Source: Paralithodes platypus
Lineage: Eukaryota; Arthropoda; Malacostraca; Decapoda; Lithodidae
DNA length: 64,000 nt
Direction: 5' to 3'
Assembly: GCA_032716605.1 (NCBI GenBank)
Contig: CM064492.1
Location: forward strand, 50,359,272-50,423,271
The position numbers and the translations under genes were made by a program. The notes beneath the pieces were generated by a model. The model was given only the letters and a program-made list of their open reading frames with translations, searched no databases and had not been told where the DNA came from. Shown in pieces: positions 44,086-55,027 of the stretch (its first letter is position 1; each line of letters starts with the position of its first letter).

Positions 44086-44695
44086 TGGCTCGCTGTCGCT
44101 CGCCTGGAAAACATTGACACCTAAATGGCACGAAAGGTCTTAATATTGACAAAGAAGTGATATGTTAAAGCCCTTCTCTCTAAGTTTCACACCACGTATC
44201 ACCAACTCATTCGGCTAACTATTTTGAGTGTACAGCCAAAATGCAGAGTTCGCCGAAAACTTGGAAGATGATGTGTGAAATCTAGAGAGAGGCACATTAA
44301 GGGGATGTACCGTACGTCGTTTGTTCCGGCCCCCCTTCTCCCTCATATTTAGCCCCATTAGTTATGCAATTTTCAGACGTTCGTTTCATTAGTTTGGCTA
44401 TTTCAAAGACCTGTCACCCCAATTTCTTTGTCAATATTAGTACCTTTCATGCCATGTAGGTGTTGGTTGGTTCCTGGCGAGCAATAGCGCAACTGTAATA
44501 TTATGAGGAATCGGCCTTCTTTTTCTACCGAATAATGTACAAATTTGGCCTTCGGCCATGACATTTTTCAACCGAATAGTGTACATATTTATCTCGAAGG
44601 GGGGTCTACGGGGTATTTTCTAATGCTTGATGGAGGTCTAGGGAGGAAACTAAAAATACATAAAATAATTAATAACCAGAAGATACCCTGTTAAC
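44086..44695. mobile_element. Family D fragments, minus then plus
   Basis: 44086-44165 is a minus fragment (CTGGCTCGCTGTCGCTCGCC, GGCACGAAAGGTC). 44295-44690 is a plus copy (CCCCCTTCTCCCTCATATTTAG, CCTGGCGAGCAATAGCG, CTCGAAGGGGGGTCTACGGGG). A small foldback CTCTCTAAGTTTCACACCA / TGTGTGAAATCTAGAGAGAG lies between (44175-44292). Confidence 0.8.
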
Positions 44696-44869
44696 CCACC
44701 CAAGATACCCCACTCAAGCATCAGACAACCCTCCGTACTTAATCCAGCCACAATGTAGGTCTTAACTAACCAATCAACCACCCATCCAAACGATTTCGTA
44801 GTGTGATATATAGCCTAAGGTTCATATAGATTAACCCCTCAACCCCTGATTGACTGTAACTTATATATG

Positions 44870-45200
44870 CTATAGCCCTCCAAGATCTCTACTCCAACTA
44901 CAGTATAGTCGCCCCCCCCCCCCCCACGCCCCCAACCACTTACATATCCTACAGCCCTTCAACACCTCTATGCCTCCAAGTTCCAACAACTGTATTCTGC
45001 CCCTCCCCCCTTCCCTAACTCCCTGACCTCCAACACCTCTACCCATAAATCTATAATCCTCTCTCTCCCCTCCCCCACTCCCTGACCTCCAACCCCCTCC
45101 AACACCTCTACACCTCCAACAATATCCCCCCACGCCCTGACTTCCAACCCCTCTCCCCCCCCCCCCCCATCCCCTCCGTCCGTGACCCGTACGTGGTAAT
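44870..45200. repeat. C-rich CCTCCAACACCTCTAC-type repeat
   Basis: Degenerate tandem C-rich units with C homopolymers at about 44911-44925 and 45152-45168. The opposite-strand glycine-rich frame is an artefact. Confidence 0.88.
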
Positions 45201-45248
45201 CCCATCAGCGAAGTGAGGGATCAGAGAGGACTGTCAGGAGTTTGGGGG

Positions 45249-45260
45249 GGGGGGGGGGGA
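45249..45260. repeat. G homopolymer
   Basis: A run of about 18 G at 45243-45260. Confidence 0.9.
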
Positions 45261-45369
45261 GCTGTGAGGGGGTGTTAGGGGATACAGCCTGAGGGGATGA
45301 TTGAAAACGCCAGTACACAGGAAATACATGGGGGTAAAAGGGAAGAGAGGTAGCGTAAAGGCAGACAAA

Positions 45370-45458
45370 CACACACACACTCTCTCTCTCTCTCTCTGGA
45401 TCGCACTCTGCCACTTTGAACCACACGTCACAAATATACACACACACACACACACACA
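45370..45458. repeat. (CA)n-(CT)n-spacer-(CA)n unit, copy 1
   Basis: CA, then CT, then the spacer GGATCGCACTCTGCCACTTT and GAACCACACGTCACAAATAT, then CA. The same arrangement recurs at 45941-46073. Confidence 0.93.
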
Positions 45459-45700
45459 GCCCGTAGCCTAGTAGGTACAGCTCTCGTCTCACACACGAGG
45501 GGTCGGGGGTTCAATCCCCGGCCGGGCGGAGACAAATTGGGCTTGTCTCCTTTCATGTGTTAGCCTCAGTTCACCTAGCTGTAACTAGGTACCTGGAATA
45601 AGTGGACGACGTTGTGACGTCCCATCTGGGGTTGGCAAAAATGGTACAAGGCGAGATGGGTATCATATGGTTCACCTAAGCTGATGGCTACCTAAGCCTT
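45459..45700 (+). mobile_element. tRNA-derived SINE
   Basis: The head 45459-45527 folds as a tRNA: GCCCG/CGGGC acceptor, D-arm GCCTAGTAGGTACAGC, anticodon stem CTCGT/ACGAG with loop CTCACAC (CAC, valine-like), T arm CGGGG-GTTCAAT-CCCCG. The body follows (TTAGCCTCAGTTCACCTAGC, CATCTGGGGTTGGCAAAAAT) and ends in GATGGCTACCTAAGCC. No CCA, and a non-tRNA body, so a pol III SINE is more likely than a tRNA gene. Confidence 0.72.
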
Positions 45701-45937
45701 CGGGCGAGACGGTACCGTCTATAGTGAGAATGGTACCATACAGATCCACCCTAAGCCTTCGTTTCCAATGTCGCCAATTGGCTAAACAAATACAGACTAC
45801 ACACACATCCACAGCCATTCCAACAGTACATAAAACACTTAACATGCATTTCACGCAATACATTCCCAGTTAAGGAGGCGCGATAATAAAGAGCTTAGCT
45901 CGCATTGCGTGGATTCCCCTTGACGAACAAGTAACTG

Positions 45938-45940
<3 letters not shown>
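45701..45940. other. Unassigned sequence next to SINE
   Basis: GACGGTACCGTC palindrome at 45708-45719; otherwise no feature recognised. Confidence 0.45.
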
Positions 45941-45998
<58 letters not shown>

Positions 45999-46073
45999 CT
46001 CTCTGGATCGCACTCTGCCACTTTGAACCACACGTCACAAATATACAAACACACACACACACACACACTCTCT
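45941..46073. repeat. (CA)n-(CT)n-spacer-(CA)n unit, copy 2
   Basis: Same order and same 42-bp spacer as at 45398-45440. Confidence 0.93.
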
Positions 46074-46428
46074 CTTTCATTGATTTGCAATGTTGCATAC
46101 ACTAATTCATCGATACACATATAGGCCTACACACACACATTCACTCATGCATTCAGCCTAATTCACATGTCTTACAGTCACTAGTTTAGAGAGACCTAAG
46201 CTCCCTCTCTTTCTATCTACCTATCTATTTGTATATCTATATTTTTCTATCTATTTACCTATTTATTCTAGCTATCTTTCTGTTTGCATATCTATCTAAC
46301 TATGTACCTGTCTATATTTCTATCTCCTTTTTGCCCATTCTACGAGTTGATATATATACTCATCTAGCAACCAGTTTTGACATCTAGCAACACGAATTTT
46401 AGCAATTCTCCGGAAGATTTGAGCCATT
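46074..46428. other. No gene; CTAT-rich sequence
   Basis: Loose (CTAT)n with no coding similarity. Confidence 0.55.
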
Positions 46429-46429
46429 T

Positions 46430-46950
46430 CTAGATCCCCTTCTCCCTCATGATTAGCATATTAGCTTTGAGGTTTTAAGACATTCGTTCCGGTAGTTTGG
46501 CGATTTTGAGACCTTTCGCCTCATTTATTTGTCAATATTAAGACCTTTCATGCTATATATATTTAGGTGTCGAATTCTTCCTAACGAGTGATAGCAAGCC
46601 TGTAATATTTAGAAGGAACCAGCCTTCGGCCGGGACATATTTCTACCGAAAAATGTAAACATTTATCTTGAAAGGGGGTCTAGGAGGTATTTTTTAAAGC
46701 TTGATGAAGGTCTAGCGGGGAAACTTATAAATAAGTAGGTTACCGGTAATACATATATACAGTACATTGACCATAAAACCAAGCACCAACCCCTTAATAA
46801 ACTTATAAATAAGTAGGTTAATACATATATACAGTACATTGACCAGAAACCAAGCACCAACCCCTTAATAAACTTATAAATAAGTAGGTTAATACACATA
46901 ATTTATACAGTACATTGACCAGAAACCAAGCACCACCCCCTTAATAGATT
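46430..46950 (+). mobile_element. Family D repeat with triplicated 3' end
   Basis: Plus copy with the usual blocks. Its last roughly 70 bp (ACTTATAAATAAGTAGGTTA to ACCCCTTAAT) is present three times in tandem. Only the first unit has CCGGTA inserted (46743-46748). Confidence 0.88.
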
Positions 46951-47029
46951 TAGCTAGAAAATAGTGTAGAGATACTTCACAGTACCGGTACTAAAAGGGG
47001 TAAATATTCACAGTTTATGAAGACAAGAT

Positions 47030-47210
47030 TAACCCTCTGAAGATAACGACTAATGTTTACAGTTTAATCTAGCTTATCATTAGACGATTTTAGATGGCTG
47101 AAGATGGATCTGTAGGATGTAAATGGGCAAAGACTATCTCAATTAACCCTCTGACATACATATATATAGCCTTCGGAATAGAAATAAAATAGTCTAATAA
47201 TAGCACCCCC
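47030..47210. mobile_element. P1b MITE, right end degraded
   Basis: TTAACCCTCTGAAGATAACG, ATTAGACGATTTTAGATGGC, CTCAATTAACCCTCTGAC, AAAATAGTCTAATAATAGC. Confidence 0.75.
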
Positions 47211-47266
47211 CCCCAAAAAAAAAAAACTATTTACCCTTCCGATAGCCCTCCTCCCTACATATACAG

Positions 47267-47269
<3 letters not shown>

Positions 47270-47314
<45 letters not shown>
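47270..47314. repeat. (A)n homopolymer
   Basis: About 45 A residues, preceded by TACAGTA. No attached retroelement was identified. Confidence 0.95.
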
Positions 47315-47318
<4 letters not shown>

Positions 47319-47454
47319 TTGCATCTTGAAAGGGTTCGCTATCGCCCGTGCCTGTACCCGCGGTCTGTAGTACCGGTAAGTCATCTGGGTTTGGTGCGGC
47401 CTCCGGGACATTACTGCGGCCCCAAACTATAGCTAATATGAGGCTGGAGAGGGA

Positions 47455-47955
47455 AGGGGATGAGGGTAGGGAGGTGGGGATGTGGGGAGGGGGAATGTGT
47501 GTGTGTGGGAGGGGATTGGGGGGAGAGAGAATGTGTGTGGGGGGGAGATGGAGGAAGGGGAGAGGGGGAGGGGGGGGGGGGACAACTTTAATGGTGGGAG
47601 TGCTGGTGGGGGGGGGGGGGGGAATATTTGTGGTGGTGGTGTGGGGGAGATGGGGTGGTAATGGTGGTGTGAGGGAGATGGGGTGGCAATGGTGGTGTGA
47701 GGGAGATGGGGTGGTAATGGTGGTGTTGGTGGTGTGAGGGAGATGGGGTGGTAATGGTGGTGGTGTGAGGGAGAGGGGGTGGTAATGGTGGTGTGAGAGA
47801 TACATGGGGTGGTAATGGTGGTGTTAGGGAGATGAGGTGGTCATGGTGGTGTTGGTGGTGTGAGGGAGATGGGGTGGTGGTGGTGGTGTGAGGGAGATGG
47901 GATGGTAATGGTGGTGGTGTGAGGGAGATGGGGTGGTAATGGTGGTGTTGGTGGC
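47455..47955. repeat. GGTGGTGTGAGGGAGATGGG minisatellite, left part
   Basis: Degenerate units of about 24-27 bp with TGGTAATGGTGGTG. It continues at 49546-49795 beyond an insertion. Confidence 0.95.
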
Positions 47956-48533
47956 AGGGTTGGCACCAAAGTGGGTGACCCGGTTTTGCCCACCTGGGTT
48001 TTTTCAATAAAACCCAATTGAAAAAACCCACGAGTTTGCCCACTTTATTGGGGTTTTTTCTCAAAATATTGCTATTAATCACATAAATTCAGTGTAATAT
48101 GAGCCAATATCATAACAACTTATGACAAATACAAACAGAGCTTAAATTTCACATATTTAAACAGAAAATATATTTTATATCATAGAAACTAATCACATCT
48201 GCTGCCATGGCCTACCGCTTGGTGGCCTACCACTCGGTGTCGCTCCCTTCCCTGCCACAACCTCCCACATCATGGTCCCAATTTTTGTTTTGTTTGTTCC
48301 TTTTAATACTGTTTTCTGCACCTACATTCTGGGTGCTCATTCTTCACATGTGACTTGTAATTCAAGCGTATGTGCATGTGGCACCATAATATTACTTGGT
48401 TCCTCCTCCTCCACCACCACTCTGCAACATTACCAGTACCTTCGCGTGCCAACCATGGAACTTCCGACCACAACCACGCCATTACCGCATCATATTTGTA
48501 CAAAATATACTCATGTTGGGATGCAGGTATGAA

Positions 48534-49330
48534 CAGTCAATCCTCCGCTTACGCCTGACCCATTTACGCGATCCTCCAAGTATGCGAGGGGGGGGGGGGG
48601 GGGCAAAGGGGGACGGGACCAGAACCTGACACTTGACGCCAGGTGGTCCCATTTACACAAATTATGGGTGGAATTTAAAGGGAATTTGGCAAAAATCTCT
48701 CCTTAAGCGGCCCCCACCTCCCCTCCTTCAAGCGAGGGGCCAGAGCCGGGGCACCCTAGTTTCCTCGCACTGCCACAGACATCTAATCTACATTTGAGGT
48801 GAATATGACATCCTTCAATTAGTTTCCATTTTGTTAACCCTCGGAACCCGGGAGGCCTCATATGAGGCAAAAACCAAAAAATTGGCAGGAATCCGGGAGG
48901 CCTCATATGAGGCAAAATGCGCGGCTAAAAAATCGCCGCTATAATCATCATAACATGGCAACCACGCATCATAGCGATGTCATCTCAACGCCATTCTACA
49001 GACAACAATTTGCAATAAAATTTAGTGCTCTAGGTGGTCTCCATCAGTAGCTACTGAATTATGAAGTTTGCCTGTACCAAAAGGGCCCCGGACACAGCGA
49101 TCGAGATCATATGAGGCCCCCCGGATTTTGTGGGTTAAACTATTAGGATGTTATTATATTCCATAACCACTTAATTTTGTCCCAGGAAACATATATAGAT
49201 TGTGTAAATAAGAGGGTCCAGCTGCCCACAAGTAATTACTCCCATAAGATACGTTATTCCAATTACGCTAATTTCCTATTACCCGGGACTTCGTGTCGCC
49301 CAGATTTTCATGCAAGCGGAGGATTGACTG
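48534..49330. mobile_element. 797-bp inverted-repeat element
   Basis: CAGTCAATCCTCCGCTTACG at 48534 and GCAAGCGGAGGATTGACTG ending 49330 are inverted termini. Inside is a G homopolymer (48590-48602) and the TTAA MITE below. No coding capacity. Confidence 0.8.
48834..49138. mobile_element. 297-bp TTAA MITE with CCTCATATGAGG palindromes
   Basis: TTAA 48834-48837 and 49135-49138 bracket CCCTCGGAACCCGGGAGG ... CCCCCCGGATTTTGTGGG. The left side carries two copies of GGAGGCCTCATATGAGGC; the right has CATATGAGGCCCC. Confidence 0.85.
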
Positions 49331-49545
49331 TTTTTGTAATATGTTGATGTATTTTTCATCCCGTTTTGCGAAAGTCGGATTTTGGCAGGATTGCCGCACC
49401 ACGGATAAGTCCTTTCAAACCTTTTTCCACACTTGCCAGGTTAAATAGGCATAAACATTATCTTTCTACTTGTTTTATGGTACAATTAGAAAAAACCCAG
49501 TTTTGCCCGGGTTTTTTATGAAAAAACCCGAAATAACCCAGTATG

Positions 49546-49795
49546 GTAGTGTTGGTGGTGTGAGGGAGATGGGGTGGTGGTGTGAGGGAGATGGGGTGGC
49601 AATGGTGGTGGTGGTGTGAGGGTGATGGGGTGGCGGTGGTGGTGTGAGGGAGAGGGGGTGGTAATGGTGGTGGTGGTGGTGTGAGGGAGATGGAGTGGTG
49701 GTGGTGGTGTGAGGGAGATGGAGTGGTGCTGGTGGTGTGAGGGAGATGGGGTGGCAATGGTGGTGTGAGGAAGATGAGGTGGTAATGGTGGGGGA
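49546..49795. repeat. GGTGGTGTGAGGGAGATGGG minisatellite, right part
   Basis: Continuation of the array at 47455. Confidence 0.95.
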
Positions 49796-49892
49796 AACGT
49801 CTTAAAACAGTAGGCTGAATGGGGTCGGATGGATACAAGCCAAAGAGAGAGGGAGAGAAAGAGAAAAAAAGCGAGGTGGGTTCCCTTAAAAT
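49796..49892. mobile_element. Half copy of foldback repeat D2
   Basis: AAACGTCTTAAAACAGTAGG through GGGGTCGGATGGATACAAGC and GAGGTGGGTTCCCTTAAA matches the right arm at 23655-23757. Confidence 0.78.
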
Positions 49893-49904
49893 AACATGGA
49901 ATAC

Positions 49905-51230
49905 TAAGGGGCGTTCTACAGTGGATAGAAAATTGCCTTAGTGAAAGGAAACAAAGAGTACCGTAGTTATTAATGGGCAAGTATCAACTTGGACCAATGT
50001 GATTAGTGGTGTACCTCAAGTATCAGTGCTGGGGCAAGTCCTTTTCCAGATTTACATTAACTCCTTCAGACAATCAGACAATGTTCCAATAAGTCCGAGG
50101 AGGCGGGAGCCCCGGGATCATTGCCACTGCTCCGCACTACACTCACAACAACACTGCGGCCGTTAGAATTATCGGAGGTGGATGAGGTTGCCACCAACGG
50201 TTTTATCGTAAGGTAAGTTATCGGACTTACTGAGCTCCATATGACGCTAGTGCGTCATATAACTTATTATAGAGGCATGGAGATAAGTCCATATGACGCG
50301 ATCGCGTCATATGAGTTTTTGGTTCACTCTCCCATATGACGCGATCGCGTCATATATGTCGCAAGGAGTTAACGACGTAGATGAGGATCTCACCTGTACA
50401 ATCTCAAAGTTTGCAGATGATAAAAATCGCAAATACCATACTGACAAGTGAACATGTTGAAGATATGCACAACAATCTAAACAAGTTTTCACAATGGGCT
50501 AAAATCTGGTAAATGTGCTTCAGTGAAGATAAGTGTAACGCACTTCATATCGGATACTGCAATGAAAAAGCAGACTAGGCCTACTCGATGAATGGCACCC
50601 AGCTATAGAGTGTAGACAGATAAACCACCGATTTAGGAGTAACAATATCCAGTAACTTAAAACCAAGTCAACATTGTGCTGAAGTTGTTAAGAAGGCAAA
50701 CAAAATTATAGGTTTCATAGGTAGATCATTTGAACATAAATCAAAAGACGTTATCCTCACCCTTTACAATTCATTAGTCCACTCACTTTTGGAATACAGC
50801 GTTCAGTTATGGTGCCCTTACTATAAAAAAGATATAGCCTAGACAAATAGGAATGAGTTTAACCTAGAGTTACCAAGATGATACCCTGTCTTCGGAACAA
50901 ATCATACGAGGAACGTCTTAAAGAACTAAATTTATATCCATTAACCAAGCGAGATAGAGAGGTGACCTTATTTCAAGGTCATTAAAGGCATCGACAACAT
51001 AAACTTTAGTAAATATATTACGATTAACCAATCAAACTACACACGGGGAAATGGCTGCAAAATAATTGGTACGGTAAATCATTCAATTCTAACGAATCAC
51101 AGAACTTCTTCTTCAATCGAGTCGAGTCGTCAACTTTTAGAATGAGCTTCCCCGAGATGTCATAGACTGCAACACTGTTGATTCCTTCGAAATTCGCCTA
51201 GACAAGCACCTTGGGTTTGTAATTGAATCA
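49905..51230 (+). pseudogene. CR1-like RT pseudogene, multiple lesions
   Basis: Palm remnants in mixed frames: WIENCLSERKQRV, TWTNVISGVPQVSVLG, FQIYIND before the MITE and DLTCTISKFADD after it, then ISSNLKPSQHCAEVVKKANK, GRSFEHKSKDVILTLYNS, MIPCLRNKSYEERLKEL. Insertions relative to its paralogues include CCGTA 49961-49965, GGCCTA 50578-50583, GCCTA 50837-50841 and CGGTA 51072-51076, each at a TA. Nonfunctional. Confidence 0.86.
50057..50372. mobile_element. 308-bp TTAA MITE inside CR1-like copy 3
   Basis: The insert 50061-50368 starts CTCCTTCAGAC and ends GTCGCAAGGAG, flanked by TTAA at 50057-50060 and 50369-50372. Collapsing the duplication restores Ile-Tyr-Ile-Asn-Asp-Val-Asp of the RT. 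It contains three copies of a palindrome with half-site CATATGACGCGA. Confidence 0.92.
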
Positions 51231-51440
51231 ATATATTTTTTAGTAGTGTTCGTTCAATAACATAATAAATCTTTACACCATTTCCCTGCCATGGACTAAG
51301 CTCCAGGGCAGCATTTAATTCTTACATCTCTCTCTCCGAAATACTGTTGCAACACTTGGAACAACAGTGTTTTGGAGGGCAAGTAACCTCGAGGAGTCGC
51401 ATGAACTGTTGTTGCTTGTTTTCCTTTGTACTACCCTTAT

Positions 51441-51775
51441 CACTACAGCTATCACCATCATCACTACTATCATTACAACTGTCACTGAACTATAATCATA
51501 ACTATCAACATTATCACTACTACTATCCCAATCATCTCTACTTTCATCACTATGGCTATCACCATCATCACTTCCATCACCATCATCACAGCTACTATCA
51601 TCTAAATCACTACTATTATTACCTAAATCACTACTACTATTACCAACATCACTACCGTACTACAATTGCATCCTTACTAAAACTATCATCATCATTATTA
51701 TAATCACTAGGCCATTATCACTACTGTTATCACTAGGCTACAACAATCACATCATCACTTTTCATCAATATATCA
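51441..51775. repeat. (ATC/ACT)n-rich array
   Basis: CATCATCACTACTATCA-type trinucleotide-derived repeat. Histidine-, tyrosine- or serine-rich frames are artefacts. Confidence 0.92.
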
Positions 51776-51789
51776 CCAAGATCTATTAG

Positions 51790-52215
51790 TAGAAAAGCAA
51801 TGTTGTAATTCTTACCAAATCGGTGAAGAAATATAGGTGCTCAAGTGATGACGAGGAGTTAACCCATAGGGTGTCTGACAGAGAAAGTTGGTGGTAGCAT
51901 CCCTAGGTTTTCTGATAGGACGCAAAAAATTAAACTCGTCCAAGGTCTTATTGTAGAGAACCTATGTTATAAATCATATATTATTTGGTAAAAATATAAT
52001 GAAAGTTAACCCACATGCTGCTGCGAGACAGAAATTTGGTGGTAGGGGCCCTAGATTTGTTGGTAAAAAGTTGAAAATCGAACTCATCCAAGGTCTCTCA
52101 GTAGTGAAGCTATAAGTCTTATAAAAAATCAGTGAATAAATAAAGACTTTAGAGCAATGACAGGGACAATTAATGCATGGACAGACGGACAGTGATAGGA
52201 AACTAAAAATTGAAC
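51790..52215. repeat. Tandem repeat S, copy 1
   Basis: Units share GTTAACCCA, GGTGGTAG, CCCTAGATTT, CCAAGGTCT and AGTAGTGAAGCTAT, ending ATGGACAGACGGACAG. The same series recurs at 57520-57800 in direct orientation, on the other side of the composite. Confidence 0.78.
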
Positions 52216-52483
52216 GGTAATTCTGCATAACTACAACTCGTGTTATTTTAGGTTTTATTTATTTTATTTTTGTATTGTAGTGGTTTGTAAGTCTGTATTA
52301 TATTGTTAGAGAGTGAGGAAAGCCCTATGTATTAGCATTTGCATTGTTAATTGTAATTCCGATACCCCAACAATGTAGAAGAGAGTTTGGGAATGCAGGG
52401 TTTTGGGTGGGATAAAAATAGGGATATTATGGAAATAACTCTAAAAATATAATAAAGAAAATTGAAAAAAACCCAAAATGTAG

Positions 52484-52660
52484 AAATCCGAGCCAAGTTT
52501 TGGCAAAAGTTGGCTCGGATTTGGCCATTTTTCGGAGCTGAAATAGGGCAAAATTGGAAAAACAAGTTGGCTCGGATTTGACCCTTATTCAGATTAAGAA
52601 AACCCACATATGGGAAAACCCGAGCCAACTTTTGTCAAAAGTTGGCTCGGATTTCACGGA
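52484..52660. repeat. TTGGCTCGGATTT palindrome cluster, copy 1
   Basis: Two near-perfect palindromes with half-site AAATCCGAGCCAACTTTTG (52486-52525, 52616-52655) flank a single half. The whole segment is duplicated at 55885-56062 in direct orientation. Confidence 0.85.
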
Positions 52661-52699
52661 CGTGCCGTTTTGCCCAAAATCAAAACGGCATACCCAACT

Positions 52700-53340
52700 C
52701 TGCGATGGGTTACCATCATCACTACTAATGCCATCATCAATCACAATCACCAACATCACTACATTTGCCATAATCATTACGACTACTGTCATCATCACCA
52801 TTACTATGATCATCATCACTACTACAATTACAATCATCACTACTACTCTCACCATCATCATTGATACTACAACTATCAACCATCATCACTACTATCATCA
52901 CCACCATCTTACAATCATCATTACTACTGTTAACATCATTACTACTATAACCATAATCATTACTACTGTCACAAGTATTACCATCATGTATGCTATTACC
53001 ATCAGCACTACTATTGCCATCATCACCATTACTATGATCTTCATCATCACAACTATTGTCATCATCACTACAACTTTCACCATCATCACTACTACTCACC
53101 ATCATCACTACTGTCATCATTATCACTACAACTATCATCATAACTTGTCACCAACATCACTACTATTATGACCATCATCACTACTAAAAGTATTGTCACC
53201 ATCATATCTACTACTGTCACCATCATATCTACTACTGTCATAATTAACACTACTGTAATCATCAATACAAATACAACCATCATCACTACTATTATCACCA
53301 TCACTCCCACTATTACTACCATCACTTCTAGTGCCAATTA
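52700..53340. repeat. (ATC/ACT)n-rich array, unit 1
   Basis: CATCATCACTACTACTGTCACC-like. The 205-codon frame is a repeat artefact. Confidence 0.93.
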
Positions 53341-53439
53341 AACTAACCCCTTAACCTAGCAAATGCAGAGCGAGATGTTTTCGCCCCCAGAACGAATGCG
53401 TTCTTAGTGGGTCCGGGAGGTGGTGGGGGGTGGGGGTCC

Positions 53440-53710
53440 GGGAGGTGGGGGGGGGGGGGTAAAACCATATTTTGGACCTAAAATCATAACTATTGCATAA
53501 ATTCAAAAAATCTTTTTGACTGATGTTCGCATTCACGCAACAAATATTTGTGTGAAATTTGGTGAAAATCCGTCCAACAGTCTAGGAGGAGTTTCGGGAC
53601 AGACGGACGACGAGGACGACGACAACAACAACGACGACAGACATTTTTCCAATGGTACCCACTATACGGGGGGGCAATACCAAACTCTGCTTACGCAGAG
53701 TTGATAAAGT
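53440..53710 (+). repeat. Unit U, copy 1
   Basis: GGACCTAAAATCATAACTAT, GACTGATGTTCGCATTCACG, GAAAATCCGTCCAACAGTC, GACGAC-rich patch, then ACTCTGCTTACGCAGAGTT hairpin. Related copies at 54490-54735, 55025-55300 (inverted) and 55600-55865. Confidence 0.82.
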
Positions 53711-53754
53711 AGATGTGCCGTTTTGCCCAAAATCAAAACGGCATACCCAACTCT

Positions 53755-54375
53755 GCGATGGGTTACCATCATTACTAGGCCTACTAATGTCATCATCAAT
53801 CACAATCACCATCATCACCACATTTGCCCCACAATCATTACGACTACTGTCATCATCACCATTACCATGATCATCATCACTACTACAATTACAATCAATC
53901 ATCACTACTACTGTCACCATTGTCACTACCATCTTAATCACTATTATCAACATTGATACTACAACTATCAACCATCATCACCACCATCTTACAATCATCA
54001 TTACTAGTGTTAACATCATCATTACTACTGTCACAAGTATTACCATCATGTATGCTATTACCATCAGCACTACTACTGCCATCATCACCATTACTATGAT
54101 CTTCATCATCACAACTATTGTCATCATCACTATAACTTTCACCATCATCACTACTACTCACCATCATCACTAATACTCACACTATCGTCACTACTGTCAT
54201 CATTATCAGTACAACTATCATCATTACTTGTCACCATCATCACTACTATTATGACCATCATCACTACTTAAAGTATTGTCACCATCATATCTACTACTGT
54301 CATAATTAACAGTACTGTAATCATCATCAATACAAATACAACCATCATCACTACTATCACCATCAATCCCACTAT
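53755..54375. repeat. (ATC/ACT)n-rich array, unit 2
   Basis: As unit 1; GGCCTA is inserted at 53778-53783 relative to 52711 and 54801. Confidence 0.93.
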
Positions 54376-54489
54376 TACTACCATCACTTCTAATGCCAAT
54401 TAAACTAACTTAACCTAGCAAATGCGGAGCGAGATGTTTTCGCCCACAGAACGCATTCATTGCGGGGGGGGGGGGGGGGGAACCATATT

Positions 54490-54735
54490 TTGGGTAAAAC
54501 CATATTTTGGATCTAAAATCATAATTATTGCACAAATTCAAAACATCTCTTTTGACTGACGTTCGCATTCACCCAACACATGTTCGTGTGAAATTTGGGG
54601 AAAATCCGTCCAACGGTCTAGGAGTTTCGGGACAGACGGACGACAACAACGACGACGACGACACAATTTGTTTTCCAGTGGTACCCACTATACGGGAGGG
54701 CGATACCAAACTCTGCTTACGCAGAGTTGATAAAG
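54490..54735 (+). repeat. Unit U, copy 2
   Basis: Same blocks as copy 1. Confidence 0.82.
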
Positions 54736-54779
54736 TAGATGTGCCGTTTTGCCCAAAATCAAAACGGCATACCCAACTC

Positions 54780-55027
54780 TGCGATGGGTTACCATCATCA
54801 CTACTAATACCATCATCAGTCACAATCACCATCATCACTACTACTGCCATCATCACTACAACTGCCACAATCAGCACGACTACTGGCATCATCAATCACC
54901 ATTACTATGATCATCATCACTACTACATTACAATCATCGCTACTACTCTCACCATCATCACTACTACTGTCACCATTGTCACTACCATCTTAATCACTAC
55001 TATCATCATTGATACTACAACTATCAA
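54780..55027. repeat. (ATC/ACT)n-rich array, unit 3
   Basis: Shorter array ending where inverted unit U begins. Confidence 0.9.

Larger units (their letters stand above)
47956..49545. mobile_element. Insertion splitting the minisatellite, hAT-like?
   Basis: Left end CAGGGTTGGCACCAAAGTG with GGTTTTGCCCACCTGGG. The right end contains CCCAGTTTTGCCCGGGTT in inverse relation. The CAGGGTTGG start resembles hAT termini; a target duplication cannot be judged inside a repeat. No transposase found. Confidence 0.55.
49893..51440 (+). mobile_element. CR1-like copy 3, older, split
   Basis: Collinear with the CR1-like copies from the RT palm to the 3' tail (TTGCTTGTTTTCCTTTGTACT). Divergence is visibly greater than between the other two copies. 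Interrupted by a 308-bp TTAA MITE. Confidence 0.87.

Noticed and set aside
45459..45527. A functional tRNA-Val gene
   Set aside because: The cloverleaf is good but two acceptor pairs mismatch, and it is followed by a conserved-looking non-tRNA body, so a tRNA-derived SINE is more likely.
47227..48082. Pro/His/Thr-rich minus-strand frames and a Gly-rich plus frame
   Set aside because: Translation of the GGTGGTGTGAGGGAGATGGG array; no domain, no start context.
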